IMG/VR virus record: IMGVR_UViG_3300037517_003923
Coordinates: 1-31,978 of that record
Length of the DNA: 31,978 nucleotides
Reading direction: 5' to 3' (one strand)
Source: a virus
Below, one piece after another: positions 1 to 8,317 of the stretch. The translations under genes and the position numbers were made by a program. Under the pieces are notes generated by a model, which ran no database searches, was not told the origin of the DNA, and saw nothing but the letters and a program-made list of their open reading frames with translations. Positions within the stretch are counted from its first letter, which is position 1. Each line of letters starts with the position of its first letter.

Positions 1-304
1 AAAATTTCTTTGTGGGATTCATAGAATCCAAAAACTCTGAAAATTTTCTTAAAGCAACTTTGGGATGAAGTCCATTATCGTTAGCGTTTTTCCAAAGATT
101 TTCGCCAACAACTTTAATAGCATCCTTATCAGCTTTTTCTGGCTTTTGCGGTTTAATTAAACAATTAAAAGACCCATTATCTATTGCAGAATAATCTGAA
201 TACTTTAAGGCCGTAGCAGAGATTTGAAGTATTTCTGCCCCAGCGTCTGGATCTAAGCCTGTAGTTTCAATATCAAAAACAATAAAGTTCTTATTATTTG
301 GCAT
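1..304 (-). CDS. DnaQ-like 3'-5' exonuclease (partial, C-terminus off window)
   Basis: Only the first 101 codons lie in the window; translation runs leftward off the edge. The start ATG (302-304) directly abuts the stop of the polymerase gene (305-307). The N-terminus reads MPNNKNFIVFDIETTGLDP, which is the ExoI motif (D-I-E-T-T-G) of DEDD-family exonucleases such as DnaQ/epsilon. It is followed by a hydrophobic stretch, EILQISA, also typical of the fold. The remaining ExoII and ExoIII motifs would lie outside the window. The placement next to a PolIII alpha gene suggests that it supplies proofreading for the phage replicase. An exonuclease of other function (RNase T or oligoribonuclease type) cannot be excluded from this fragment. 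Confidence 0.85.
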   Translation of the reverse strand, partial: MPNNKNFIVFDIETTGLDPDAGAEILQISATALKYSDYSAIDNGSFNCLIKPQKPEKADKDAIKVVGENLWKNANDNGLHPKVALRKFSEFLDSMNPTKKF

Positions 305-2158
305 TTAATTCAAAATTCCGTATTTAATATAATTAGTCTTATTATTAATCATTTTTGTAATCTGATAAATTTTTTCAAGGGCGGCAACGCCCAATATATC
401 AAATTTGACCCCGCCCAAATACTCTATATCAGATCCTTCGACGTCTATGACCATTTGGTCTAGTTTTTTTGAATATGTCATAGGAAATAATGTGCTCAAT
501 GGCTTATCGGAAACAATTATACCTGCAGCGTGTACGCTTTCATTTTTAGGAAGTTTTTCAATTTTAATGGCAAAATCAAAAGCCTCCTTATATTTTTCAT
601 AAGACTCAGCGACAGCTTTAATATTGTCTATATTCCATCTAATAATGCCGTAAGAAGGATCTTCGTCTTGAAGTTCTACTAACTCGTCTGATATTTTAGA
701 CTCATCGATGAAAAGCTTAGTTATATTATTTGCTTCTTCAAAATAATTATCTACAGGCTTTAATATTCTAAATGCCTCTTTAATTGCCCCCTTACCTTTA
801 AATCTTGAGTGAGTTATGATATGAGCTACACAATCTCTACCATACTTTTCTCTAACATAGTCTATAACTTCAGATCTTGCAGATGGAGGTAGGTCAATAT
901 CAATATCTGGCAAAGAAACATTTGTGGCTGTATTTCTTCCTTCATTATAAAATCTTTCGAAAGGAAGCTCTCTCTCTTTTGAGTAACCAATGGTTTGGTC
1001 TGGTAATATAGGATCAATACTAGATATATCTAATAGATATGAAATGAGACAGCCAGAGGAAGATCCTCTACTATCTATTGGAAGATTCTTAGATTTTGTA
1101 TGTTTAACAATATCACTGACCACTAAAAAATAACCAGAAATATTTGCTTGCTTAAACACTTCTAATTCATGCTTAATTCTATTGAGATAGACTTCTTTTA
1201 GTTCGCTATGATGTTTTATGGCTGGCACAATCTTTTTAGAAAAGCCAGTCCTACAATTTTCTCTTAAGAATTCGTCCTGACTAAGTATTTGATGGTCGTC
1301 TATCTTAAAATCAGGAAGCATAGGCCTTTCTTCAATAGAAAAGTCTTCTATCAAGTCTAGTACCTTGAATGTCTTTTCACCTTCGGGTAATTTATCTAAA
1401 ATGTGACAAATTGCGTATCTAGAATCAAATATTCTAAGATCGTCTTGCTTTTTATCATTATCTTCATCAGAAATGATTAAATCATGAATCTTAACATCTT
1501 CTTTTCTTAGGTAGTGGATGTTATTACATGGTATATAATCTTTGAAATTATTCTTAATAAACTTACCTAGAGATATTAGGGCCGGCATTTTAGAGTAGTC
1601 AAAAAATAAAAATACATCGCTGTATATGCCCCTATAAAGTTTTAAGACTTTTTCTATCTCTTCTTTTGCGTTATTTTTTAATAAAATATCGCACTCTTCT
1701 GTTGAGTCTGAATTATAAGCTAGATCTGGATTAGCAAATGAATTATTAAAAATGCTGCTTTTTAAGTCGCCAATTAGGCATATTAATCCAGAACTGAACT
1801 GCTTAAGATCTTCGTAGTAAAATTTCGGACAAGAGTCTTCTATAACCCTATTTTTAGCTCTACCAGTAGAAAGTAATTTAAGCATATTTTTATAGCCATT
1901 CTTATTTCTACAAAGTAAAGTAATTCTATCAATTTTGTTTTCTAACTGCCAAACATCTATCTCACATCCGATGATTGGCTTTATATTTTTTGCTTTGCAT
2001 TTTTTATAAAAAGGCACTAGGGCTTTAATATTATTGTGATCAGTTATAGCCGCCGCCTTGAATCCAGTGTTTGACAAATAATTTATATAGTCGTCAACAT
2101 CTAAAGTGCTATCTAGTAGCGACCATGCTGTATGAACATGTAATGGTATATAATTCAT
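305..2158 (-). CDS. dnaE: DNA polymerase III alpha subunit, N-terminal half (PHP + palm), apparently split
   Basis: A family C replicative polymerase of 617 residues. The PHP domain opens with LHVHTAWSLLD (6-16) and has AITDHNN (37-43). The palm carries RGSSSG (364-369), PDIDIDL (417-423, with D420 and D422 matching the catalytic Asp pair PDFDVDF), HAAGIIV (543-549) and KFDILG (585-590, D587 matching the third catalytic Asp). Bacterial DnaE proteins are about 1,100-1,200 residues, with fingers, beta-binding, OB and C-terminal domains after this point. Here the protein stops about 30 residues after D587. No Cys-led intein start is visible at the end. The missing half may be a separate gene left of the window, or the gene may be truncated. 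The start ATG overlaps the stop of the upstream nuclease by 4 nt. Confidence 0.93.
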   Translation of the reverse strand: MNYIPLHVHTAWSLLDSTLDVDDYINYLSNTGFKAAAITDHNNIKALVPFYKKCKAKNIKPIIGCEIDVWQLENKIDRITLLCRNKNGYKNMLKLLSTGRAKNRVIEDSCPKFYYEDLKQFSSGLICLIGDLKSSIFNNSFANPDLAYNSDSTEECDILLKNNAKEEIEKVLKLYRGIYSDVFLFFDYSKMPALISLGKFIKNNFKDYIPCNNIHYLRKEDVKIHDLIISDEDNDKKQDDLRIFDSRYAICHILDKLPEGEKTFKVLDLIEDFSIEERPMLPDFKIDDHQILSQDEFLRENCRTGFSKKIVPAIKHHSELKEVYLNRIKHELEVFKQANISGYFLVVSDIVKHTKSKNLPIDSRGSSSGCLISYLLDISSIDPILPDQTIGYSKERELPFERFYNEGRNTATNVSLPDIDIDLPPSARSEVIDYVREKYGRDCVAHIITHSRFKGKGAIKEAFRILKPVDNYFEEANNITKLFIDESKISDELVELQDEDPSYGIIRWNIDNIKAVAESYEKYKEAFDFAIKIEKLPKNESVHAAGIIVSDKPLSTLFPMTYSKKLDQMVIDVEGSDIEYLGGVKFDILGVAALEKIYQITKMINNKTNYIKYGILN

Positions 2159-3141
2159 TCGTTAAAATTATTTCTTCTGTTGGAGGTTTTTGATTCTTTT
2201 GCTATAGACTTTTCTTTTTTTACATTATTTATTTTTAATAATGTATCGTCAATACCATTTCCTACAGCGTAAGCATGTATAGTATCGCAAATGCTAGCTC
2301 CAGATTTGGTTAGAGTTTTGCCAAAATAACATGTGGATTTGCACTTCCACTTGTCAGAAGCCTTTGTCTCTTTTATTCTAGACGGCATCTGGTTCCATTT
2401 TATGGATTTGAATGTTTCTTTTAGCATTTTTTCTGTATTCTTTCGATCATTTTCATCAAAAGTAACAGTAAAAGGACCTCCATCATTTATAAAATGAATT
2501 GTTAAAATTCGATTTTTATATTGAGGAAATAGTATACTTGTAGCTAAATCGTACATCTTTAATTGTACGTCTTTTGAATATAAATATTCGTATTCTTTAA
2601 CATCTCCGGTATTCCAGCATTTTCTAGATCCAGTCTTCCAGTCCACTATCTCTAGTGTGTCGTTATCTACTTGAGTTAAAAGATCTATAGTGCCACGTAT
2701 TTCATACTGCCCTTTTTCCACAGTTCCTTTGATTATATCATAATATTCAAAAGAATAATCTTTACCAGGCATAGGTATTTTAAACTGATACTCAGTAGCT
2801 ATAACATTTAGCTTTCTAGGGTCGTAAGAAGTATTTAGTACTTTCTCTATAGTTCTTAAGCAAAATTTCTTATCGCTAGCAGTAAGAGAAAACTCTGGAG
2901 ACTCTTTAGTATATCTACCCCAGCAGATATCTAAAAGTTTTTGATGATCTGTAATAAACCCAAAGTTTCTACCAACCTTACTGCCTTTTGCCATTAATTC
3001 TAATACGTGATGTACTATCGTACCTAAAAAAGCTTTTTTACCAGCTTTAGATGGCATTTCAAGTATTTGTTCCATAAAGAATTGAAACTCGCAGCCTCTA
3101 TAAGTATTTATTGAAGAGGCTCTTAAAAATTTAAGATTCAT
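2155..3141 (-). CDS. PD-(D/E)XK nuclease, Cas4/RecB-like, with a probable Fe-S cysteine cluster
   Basis: 328 residues. The N-terminus SSINTYRGCEFQFF resembles the start of RecB/AddB/Cas4-type nuclease domains (S-x-x-x-Y-x-x-C-P-x-x-F). Further motifs are GTIVHHVLE (H44), GTIDL (D153), VDWKTG (D167, K169) and DVQLKMY (Q193), which form the PD-(D/E)XK core in the expected order. Cysteines C17, C267, C271 and C285 are arranged as in 4Fe-4S Cas4/AddB nucleases: one Cys before the core and three after it. It probably processes DNA ends in replication or recombination; its neighbours are primase, polymerase and recombinase. There are no other cas genes, so this is not a CRISPR Cas4. The C-terminal tail is lysine-rich. 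The gene overlaps both neighbours (4 nt and 11 nt). Confidence 0.85.
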   Translation of the reverse strand: MNLKFLRASSINTYRGCEFQFFMEQILEMPSKAGKKAFLGTIVHHVLELMAKGSKVGRNFGFITDHQKLLDICWGRYTKESPEFSLTASDKKFCLRTIEKVLNTSYDPRKLNVIATEYQFKIPMPGKDYSFEYYDIIKGTVEKGQYEIRGTIDLLTQVDNDTLEIVDWKTGSRKCWNTGDVKEYEYLYSKDVQLKMYDLATSILFPQYKNRILTIHFINDGGPFTVTFDENDRKNTEKMLKETFKSIKWNQMPSRIKETKASDKWKCKSTCYFGKTLTKSGASICDTIHAYAVGNGIDDTLLKINNVKKEKSIAKESKTSNRRNNFNE

Positions 3142-3562
3142 TTGATTTTATAGTAACCAAAAAGGTTCCGTGTTGTCTTTTTTCAATAGCTAGTGTTATT
3201 TTAGAATTCAAGTCTATTATTTCTTGAACCTGCTTTATTTTTTTTGTATTGAATCCGCCCTTACTTAATGTCTTAACTGCAGAAGCTTTTTTGATAATTA
3301 TTTTTGAGCTTTTTTTGTATGGTATAGGCCATTTCTTATCGTTGTCTTTATACGGTATATATACAGTTTCTAGCATATCTAACTCTGCACAGGCCCTACA
3401 AAAATCAATACTTATTCCTGCGGTATAGGTAGCTAAACATTTATAGCCTTTATTTTTTAGTCTTGACAAAACATATTTAAAATAATTAAATAAGGCAACT
3501 CTATTTGGGTCGTCCTCATCGTAAAGATTATCTATAATTGTTTCATCTTTAATTGAAATCAT
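3131..3562 (-). CDS. Unknown protein, possible SLOG/Rossmann-like fold
   Basis: 143 residues, not recognised with certainty. The stretch GYKCLATYTAGISIDFCRAC followed by a predicted strand (ETVYIPY) resembles the pattern of SLOG-superfamily nucleotide-binding proteins (DprA/LOG type): a strand, a small-residue loop, then a helix with a conserved Asp/Ala face. The classical GGxxG loop is not clear. The C-terminal half is lysine-rich and could contact nucleic acid. It sits inside the replication operon between dNMP kinase (4-nt overlap) and the Cas4-like nuclease (11-nt overlap), so it is probably co-translated with them. The fold assignment is inference from pattern only. Confidence 0.7.
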   Translation of the reverse strand: MISIKDETIIDNLYDEDDPNRVALFNYFKYVLSRLKNKGYKCLATYTAGISIDFCRACAELDMLETVYIPYKDNDKKWPIPYKKSSKIIIKKASAVKTLSKGGFNTKKIKQVQEIIDLNSKITLAIEKRQHGTFLVTIKSNES

Positions 3563-4197
3563 ATGTATCTTTTTATAATTTCATGTAACTGTTTATTTTT
3601 CTCTTCAATAGAGATTTCTTGATTATTTATAGAATATGTATTACTGCCTGAGAAATTATAATTATCTAAACCTAACTCACTCTCATGACTATGACCTAGC
3701 ACATTTCTTAAAAATCTTATTGTGACGTGATCATAGTTTTTAAAAAAATTAATCTCATTTTCAAACCTAGCGTCTGTTATTATGGCATAATCTAAATTGT
3801 CATATTTTATTTTATTATAAACAGACCTAACCCAGCAGTCCTTATCAAAGAACCTAAAAACATCAGTTCCCCATACTTGCATAACTTCCCTTGCCGTCAT
3901 AAAATCTTCCGTGCTTTTATATTTTTTGTCCCTAATCATTAGTACAGAAAGTCTTTCTTTATTTATTGGAAGATCTGACCATTTAAAATTAGTTAGAGTA
4001 TCTTTCTCTTTATTAGAACCCCAACATTGTGTTTCACTTAATCCAAAAATATTGTGACAAATATCCTTTAAAGATTCAGCAAATGAATAGCATTTAACAG
4101 TTTTATTTTTTTCAGCTAGCTTATCTATAATAAAAGCCGCAGCAGAGTCTTTACCGCTCTGCGCTTTGCCCGTCAAGATAATTATCTTTGTTTTCAT
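3559..4197 (-). CDS. Deoxynucleoside monophosphate kinase (T4 gp1-like)
   Basis: 212 residues with an N-terminal P-loop GKAQSGKDS (10-18) and the sequence features of phage dNMP kinases. These include REVMQVWGTDVFR, where family members have LLQxxGTdvxR, then CWV near the middle, AIITDARFENEI (the family has 'ITDvRFxNE') and a C-terminal HESE. The enzyme phosphorylates dNMPs to dNDPs with ATP, feeding phage DNA synthesis together with ThyX, dUTPase and NrdJ in this window. It overlaps the primase gene by 47 nt and the downstream gene by 4 nt, so it is part of the replication operon. Confidence 0.88.
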   Translation of the reverse strand: MKTKIIILTGKAQSGKDSAAAFIIDKLAEKNKTVKCYSFAESLKDICHNIFGLSETQCWGSNKEKDTLTNFKWSDLPINKERLSVLMIRDKKYKSTEDFMTAREVMQVWGTDVFRFFDKDCWVRSVYNKIKYDNLDYAIITDARFENEINFFKNYDHVTIRFLRNVLGHSHESELGLDNYNFSGSNTYSINNQEISIEEKNKQLHEIIKRYI

Positions 4198-5227
4198 ACC
4201 TTTTCCTTAAAACGCTTAATTGCGGCTTAATTTGATTTTTGTATTCATCCTCTGTAAGCTCTGCAGGATCTTTATCTTTAGGAAGCATTAATTTGACTAC
4301 GTCAATTTTACTTTGATGTAAAATCTTTGCTTTATTATAGCCTTCTTCTCCAGCCTTATCAGAATCAAATAGAACTCCTACACATTTTGCGCCAAATTTA
4401 ATTAAAGAAGATATCTGCGCATTTGATACACTGCAACCATAACTTGCTACGCAGTTTTTGACGCCAAATTCCCACATTCGCCATAGATCATATGGACCCT
4501 CCACGAGAACCGCAAAACCCACCCTTTCTATCCAATGCTTGGCCTCGTGTGAATTATATAACTCAATACTCTTATTGAGGCCTTTTGGGTAGTGTCTCCA
4601 TTTAGAATACATTTTTATATATGGAGAGCTTTTATTTAACCAAGAAGGTATAAAAAATCCAGTCTCGCTGCACTTTTTATATATACTTCTACCGGAAAAT
4701 CCTATTAGTTGCCCCTCTTCATTTCTAAGAGGTATCATCACCCTGTGATGTTGAGGCATTACGTTTTTATCGTTAACTATTCCACAATTAAAATGATTGA
4801 TTGTATCTGTCTTAAATTTTTTGCTTGGTATATTATCTAAAGCCTTTAATTTCTTAATATTGGATTCGCTTATAACCGAATTATTCAGTTTTACATTATC
4901 CCTTTTTTCTTTTGGTATATATCCGCAATTAATTTCAGGAGAATTTATTACATTACCTATCCACTCAACAGCCTCAGAAAATGTCATGTTCTTTATTGAT
5001 CGAACAAGACCTATTATATCATTTCCATATTTTTTATGACACTGGTGAGTAAAACAAGACCAGCAGTTCTTAGATCTGTCATAAGAAAAAGCAGCATTAT
5101 TGTCTCCGTTATGGACAGGACAATTTTGCTGTACCCCTCTTTCTGATATAAATTGAAAACCCAAGCTCTTTAAGATTAGCTCATCATAAGACTCTGCAAG
5201 TTTTTTAATTTCAGAAGTCGAGTTCAT
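4151..5227 (-). CDS. dnaG: DNA primase, DnaG type (zinc finger + TOPRIM)
   Basis: 358 residues. The N-terminal zinc-binding domain has C36-x2-H39 and C55-x2-C58, equivalent to CPFH...CFGC of DnaG, with the following IIGLVRSIKNMTFSEAVEWI helix region that is standard after this finger. A basic catalytic segment (HRVMIPLRNEEGQLIGFSGR, 161-180) precedes the TOPRIM domain: LVEGPYD (E243) and FDSDKAG (D288, D290), which bind the catalytic metal. It is shorter than bacterial DnaG (about 580-600) because the helicase-binding C-terminal domain is missing or very small. It synthesises RNA primers and pairs with the DnaB-type helicase immediately upstream (17-nt overlap). Confidence 0.95.
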   Translation of the reverse strand: MNSTSEIKKLAESYDELILKSLGFQFISERGVQQNCPVHNGDNNAAFSYDRSKNCWSCFTHQCHKKYGNDIIGLVRSIKNMTFSEAVEWIGNVINSPEINCGYIPKEKRDNVKLNNSVISESNIKKLKALDNIPSKKFKTDTINHFNCGIVNDKNVMPQHHRVMIPLRNEEGQLIGFSGRSIYKKCSETGFFIPSWLNKSSPYIKMYSKWRHYPKGLNKSIELYNSHEAKHWIERVGFAVLVEGPYDLWRMWEFGVKNCVASYGCSVSNAQISSLIKFGAKCVGVLFDSDKAGEEGYNKAKILHQSKIDVVKLMLPKDKDPAELTEDEYKNQIKPQLSVLRKRYENKDNYLDGQSAER

Positions 5228-6659
5228 CGTTTGAGTCTATTGTTGAAGCGTTATCTAATACTTCAAAGTTAAATCTTCCTTCTACCATTTCTGATCTATC
5301 CATATTAGAGATGATATTAATATACTCAGAAGAAGAATCCATACCCTTTCCATATCTCGTTTCAACTACGATTAACTTCCTGTCTCCATTTGATTTGCTG
5401 TCTCCAGCAGCGAAATCTTCGTCGGTTTTCTTCTTTAAAAAAGCTAAGCTAGAGCATAGCCATAAAATTCTATCACTTCCTGAAACTACGCTAGTATCAT
5501 CTTTATTTATTCCATCTCTATTTAACTGTACGGTGGCTAAAATAGGGGCGTCATGCTTTACAGCAAAATTATGCAACTTTGTTATAAAGTCACCTAAATA
5601 TTGGTATTCTTGAAAATTTCCAAGATCTCCAAGGTCCATAGTTTTTAGATAATCTAAAATTATTAAACAGTCTTTTGTTGAACCGTTTGCATTTTTGCCA
5701 ACGTGCTTGGAAAGCCATTGTCTGCATATGGAAAAAATTTCTTCTTGCGACATTCCAGCGACACTTACGTGATAGAATGGCTTTGAAGACATTTCCTGAA
5801 TTTTGTCTTGAATAATTAAGGAGTCTCTTTCGCTGTTACCGAAAGCTCCTGTTTCAATAATTGATTGACTTATTCCCGAGCAAAGAGAGGCCCATTTAAT
5901 GGCCTGTATTTCTTTCTTCATTTCTGTGTCTAAATATAGAACTGGAACTTCGCTCAGCGCCACATTCTTGGCGACGTTCAGGCAAAATGTACTTTTACCT
6001 ACTTTTGGTCTAGCTCCTACTACATTAACTGTACCTCTTCTATACCCTCCGCCTACACATTGATCGTATCTAGTATAGCCTGTAGGAATACCCGCTAAAG
6101 TTACGGGATTGTCAGACAGATATTTAATGTGCGATATAGCGTACTGCGCTAAATTAGTGATATCGTTTTCTTTTTTAATCTCTGGAATAAGACTTGTAAT
6201 AGTCTCTTCGACGCTAGAGATCAAACTAATAATATTTTCTTCTTTTGAAGCTAGACTTATCTTTTTCTTAGCTTCTTCAATCTTTATATTAAGCTTCTTT
6301 AATACAAAATATTTTTTTATTTCTTTTAGATTTATCTTCGCCTCATCTTTAGAGACATTCAAACCCATGGCTAATTCTATTGTTGGCGAATATTTTTTAT
6401 TGATTTTATCTTGAGGTATGCCATTAGTTTTAGCAAAAGAATAAATCATCTCACTTGTTATGGTATCTACATTTTCACTTTTATATAGATCACAAACAAA
6501 TGAGTATATACTAGCGTTCTCTTCTTTAGAAAAGTGGTCCTTAGAAAGCGAATCTAAATCGGTAAAGAAATTTATAGATCCGCATTTAAATGCATAAGAC
6601 AATATTGACAACTCAGGATCATGAAGAGGTTCTGCATCTGTTGCATTTAAGTTTTGCAT
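5211..6659 (-). CDS. dnaB: Replicative DNA helicase, DnaB family
   Basis: 482 residues. An N-terminal DnaB-like helical domain (DPELSILSYAF onward) is followed by a linker and a RecA-like ATPase. GIPTGYTRYDQCVGGG leads into Walker A GARPKVGKST (215-224). Next come LYLDTEM (241-247), Walker B CLIILDYLKTMD (331-342) and ATVQLNRDG (375-383, the DnaB 'SQLNR' sensor region). The length is typical for DnaB. As a hexamer it would unwind the fork ahead of the phage PolIII-type replicase and recruit the neighbouring primase. The start ATG has an AGGT ribosome binding site 4-5 nt upstream, inside the 3' end of the preceding gene (41-nt overlap). Confidence 0.95.
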   Translation of the reverse strand: MQNLNATDAEPLHDPELSILSYAFKCGSINFFTDLDSLSKDHFSKEENASIYSFVCDLYKSENVDTITSEMIYSFAKTNGIPQDKINKKYSPTIELAMGLNVSKDEAKINLKEIKKYFVLKKLNIKIEEAKKKISLASKEENIISLISSVEETITSLIPEIKKENDITNLAQYAISHIKYLSDNPVTLAGIPTGYTRYDQCVGGGYRRGTVNVVGARPKVGKSTFCLNVAKNVALSEVPVLYLDTEMKKEIQAIKWASLCSGISQSIIETGAFGNSERDSLIIQDKIQEMSSKPFYHVSVAGMSQEEIFSICRQWLSKHVGKNANGSTKDCLIILDYLKTMDLGDLGNFQEYQYLGDFITKLHNFAVKHDAPILATVQLNRDGINKDDTSVVSGSDRILWLCSSLAFLKKKTDEDFAAGDSKSNGDRKLIVVETRYGKGMDSSSEYINIISNMDRSEMVEGRFNFEVLDNASTIDSNDELDF

Positions 6660-7131
6660 TTGTACCTGATTCTAGCACGCCAGTTGGATACTCTTTATTA
6701 AAGTCGAAGTCTACGCCACAAGAAGCGCATTTCTTAATATTTGGCTTGTATTCTGATCTTCTATCTTTGATTCTATTTTTCTTTTTTTGCTTTTCTAAAA
6801 ACTCTTTGTATGCTGGATTAGAGTCCTCTGGTAATTCAAATTCAGAACTGCTTATGAACTGCATTTCGCCAGAAACCCTATTAGACGGTTGATATTCTAT
6901 AACTTCTTTTTCTTGTGGTTTAGGATCTTCGTTTTCAATAGTTTTATCTGATTCAAAATCTACTGAACTAAGAATCTCCATAGCTCTATCTATAGCTTTC
7001 TTTAGAGTCGCGTTATTAAAATTTTTTGTGGGAGGAGCCTCTTCCATGAACATATACTCATAAAAGGATCTGACTTCTTCCATATCCCCGTTTGCTATGG
7101 CGATTTTTAATTTTTCTTTTTTATCTTTCAT
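6619..7131 (-). CDS. Unknown protein with C-terminal zinc ribbon
   Basis: 170 residues, not assignable to a family. The N-terminal third is charged and helical, and the middle contains a lysine/arginine-rich helix (EFLEKQKKKNRIKDRR). The C-terminus has two CxxC pairs (KKCASCG and KCNRC) about 25 residues apart, which is a zinc-ribbon arrangement. The position directly before dnaB, with the gene end overlapping the helicase start, raises the possibility of a helicase loader or fork-associated DNA-binding protein. That is inference from location; no ATPase motif is present. Confidence 0.75.
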   Translation of the reverse strand: MKDKKEKLKIAIANGDMEEVRSFYEYMFMEEAPPTKNFNNATLKKAIDRAMEILSSVDFESDKTIENEDPKPQEKEVIEYQPSNRVSGEMQFISSSEFELPEDSNPAYKEFLEKQKKKNRIKDRRSEYKPNIKKCASCGVDFDFNKEYPTGVLESGTNAKLKCNRCRTSS

Positions 7132-7597
7132 TATTATACCTTCTATCTGCAGCCAAAGCTTTGATTGAATTAGCCATAAATTCTATTTTTCTATCTATGT
7201 CTTCAATTTGATTTGCTGTTATATTTAAATTGACTTTGACAGATTCTAACTCTTTCGCAACAGGATCATTTCTTTTTATTACAAGAGATTTTTCACTTAA
7301 TCCATAACCGCTAGTATTAGGTAGCTCTCTACCTATAATAGAGCTTATGTTTGCGTCACACCAATTAATTATAGACTTTAGTTTATTAATCTTAGACTTT
7401 ATGTAAATAGAGTATTGTGATAATTTTATAGCGTTTATCAACAAGTCTTCACTAGTTTGAGCTTTTAATTCGCTGTGATTTAGATTTAATATTTTTACAA
7501 TTTCATCTGGCTCTTTTATGTTTAAAATATCAGCAGATTGTAACTCTGCTATTTTATCTAGTATTTTACTTTTTGAGGATTGTGATATCTCAGACAT
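7121..7597 (-). CDS. Unknown helical protein in replication operon
   Basis: 158 residues, not recognised. It is predicted to be mainly alpha-helical. A C-terminal stretch (roughly 105-150) has heptad-like spacing of hydrophobics (LESVKVNLNITANQIEDIDR and on), suggesting a coiled coil. One Cys occurs at INWCDANI. There are no catalytic motifs. It overlaps its neighbours by 11 nt and 8 nt, so it belongs to the replication transcription unit. A structural or scaffold role in the replisome is possible but unsupported. Confidence 0.7.
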   Translation of the reverse strand: MSEISQSSKSKILDKIAELQSADILNIKEPDEIVKILNLNHSELKAQTSEDLLINAIKLSQYSIYIKSKINKLKSIINWCDANISSIIGRELPNTSGYGLSEKSLVIKRNDPVAKELESVKVNLNITANQIEDIDRKIEFMANSIKALAADRRYNNER

Positions 7598-7988
7598 TTA
7601 AAATCTTTTTTACATCATTTGAACTTCTTACTTCGTGAAGTCTTATATTGTTTAACTCACAGAAAAAACGCTTATTTTCATCTCTAGTTTTTTGATCTTC
7701 AAATTCGGCTAGGCTTTTGTGAAAAAATGGATTCATTTTGTCATGCTGTTCGCCTTGAACCTCAAAAGCAATTTTTCTGTTTGGAAGAAAAAAATCTAAA
7801 GACAGTCTTGTATCTGGTATTGTGATATCCTCAAGAATTGGGTCTAAAGGATATCTTGATTTAATGATCTGACCTATTTCGTATTGTATATTTGAACGAC
7901 AAGCGGCCTTATTTTTCAAAGGCCAGCTACTTTGTCTCACATCCCATGTCACTGAAGTATTAGGATTATCTATAGATTTTACCTTCAT
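7590..7988 (-). CDS. Small PD-(D/E)XK endonuclease, Vsr/DUF559-like
   Basis: 132 residues. The core LSLDFFLPNRKIAFEVQGEQ (63-82 region) contains D65 and E76-x-Q78 followed by GEQH. The sequence QKTRDENKRFFCELNNIRLHEVR follows. This is the pattern of Vsr-, DUF559- and EDxHD-type nucleases: an Asp on the first strand, E-x-Q/K on the second, then a D/R helix and a final strand. Such proteins act as nicking, junction-resolving or homing endonucleases. The location between RecA-like recombinase and helicase favours a recombination or repair role over homing. The gene starts with an ATGA overlap and has a basic N-terminus. Catalytic specificity cannot be told from sequence. Confidence 0.78.
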   Translation of the reverse strand: MKVKSIDNPNTSVTWDVRQSSWPLKNKAACRSNIQYEIGQIIKSRYPLDPILEDITIPDTRLSLDFFLPNRKIAFEVQGEQHDKMNPFFHKSLAEFEDQKTRDENKRFFCELNNIRLHEVRSSNDVKKILNV

Positions 7989-8308
7989 TTTTTCTTTGTA
8001 TTTTTCTTTGTATTTTTCTTTGAGTTAGAAATTATGTCTTCTAGACTTATATCGTGATTTCTGTGGTAAAAGTACCATCCCTTGACCTCTTTACTATATT
8101 TCACAAGATCTTCAACTGTTACAGAGGATTCCTCTATTTCGTGCGGGATATCGTCTAGACTCATATCATTAATTTCTGCCATTACATCCCTAACAGCCCA
8201 GTCTTTCCAGACTGGAAATGTGAAAGTAACCTTTACCATTTTTAGGCTTTCAGCGGAAAGTGGGCCCGCGATTATTTCATTACTATCTTTTATTTTCTTG
8301 AAATTCAT
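7985..8308 (-). CDS. Unknown protein with lysine-rich repeat tail
   Basis: 107 residues, no family recognised. The body contains an aromatic-rich segment (KGWYFYHRNHDISLEDII) and an acidic centre. The C-terminus is a basic tail, KKNTKKNTKKK, encoded by a 12-bp tandem repeat. The ribosome binding site is strong (AAGGAG, 5-6 nt before the ATG), so the protein is probably well expressed. It follows recA by 9 nt and precedes a Vsr-like nuclease. The tail suggests nucleic-acid contact; that is inference. Confidence 0.75.
   Translation of the reverse strand: MNFKKIKDSNEIIAGPLSAESLKMVKVTFTFPVWKDWAVRDVMAEINDMSLDDIPHEIEESSVTVEDLVKYSKEVKGWYFYHRNHDISLEDIISNSKKNTKKNTKKK
7989..8022. repeat. 12-bp tandem repeat (about 2.8 copies) encoding a KNTK tail
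   Basis: The top-strand unit tttttctttgta is repeated at 7989-8000, 8001-8012 and 8013-8022 (last copy incomplete). It lies at the extreme 3' end of the small gene 7985-8308 and encodes lysine/asparagine/threonine repeats. Because the unit is a multiple of three, copy-number change would lengthen or shorten the basic tail without a frameshift. Confidence 0.9.
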
Positions 8309-8317
8309 ATATACTCC

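Noticed and set aside
305-2158. Split-intein boundary as the reason for the short polymerase
   Set aside because: The C-terminal residues lack a Cys/Ser-led intein block or recognisable intein motifs.
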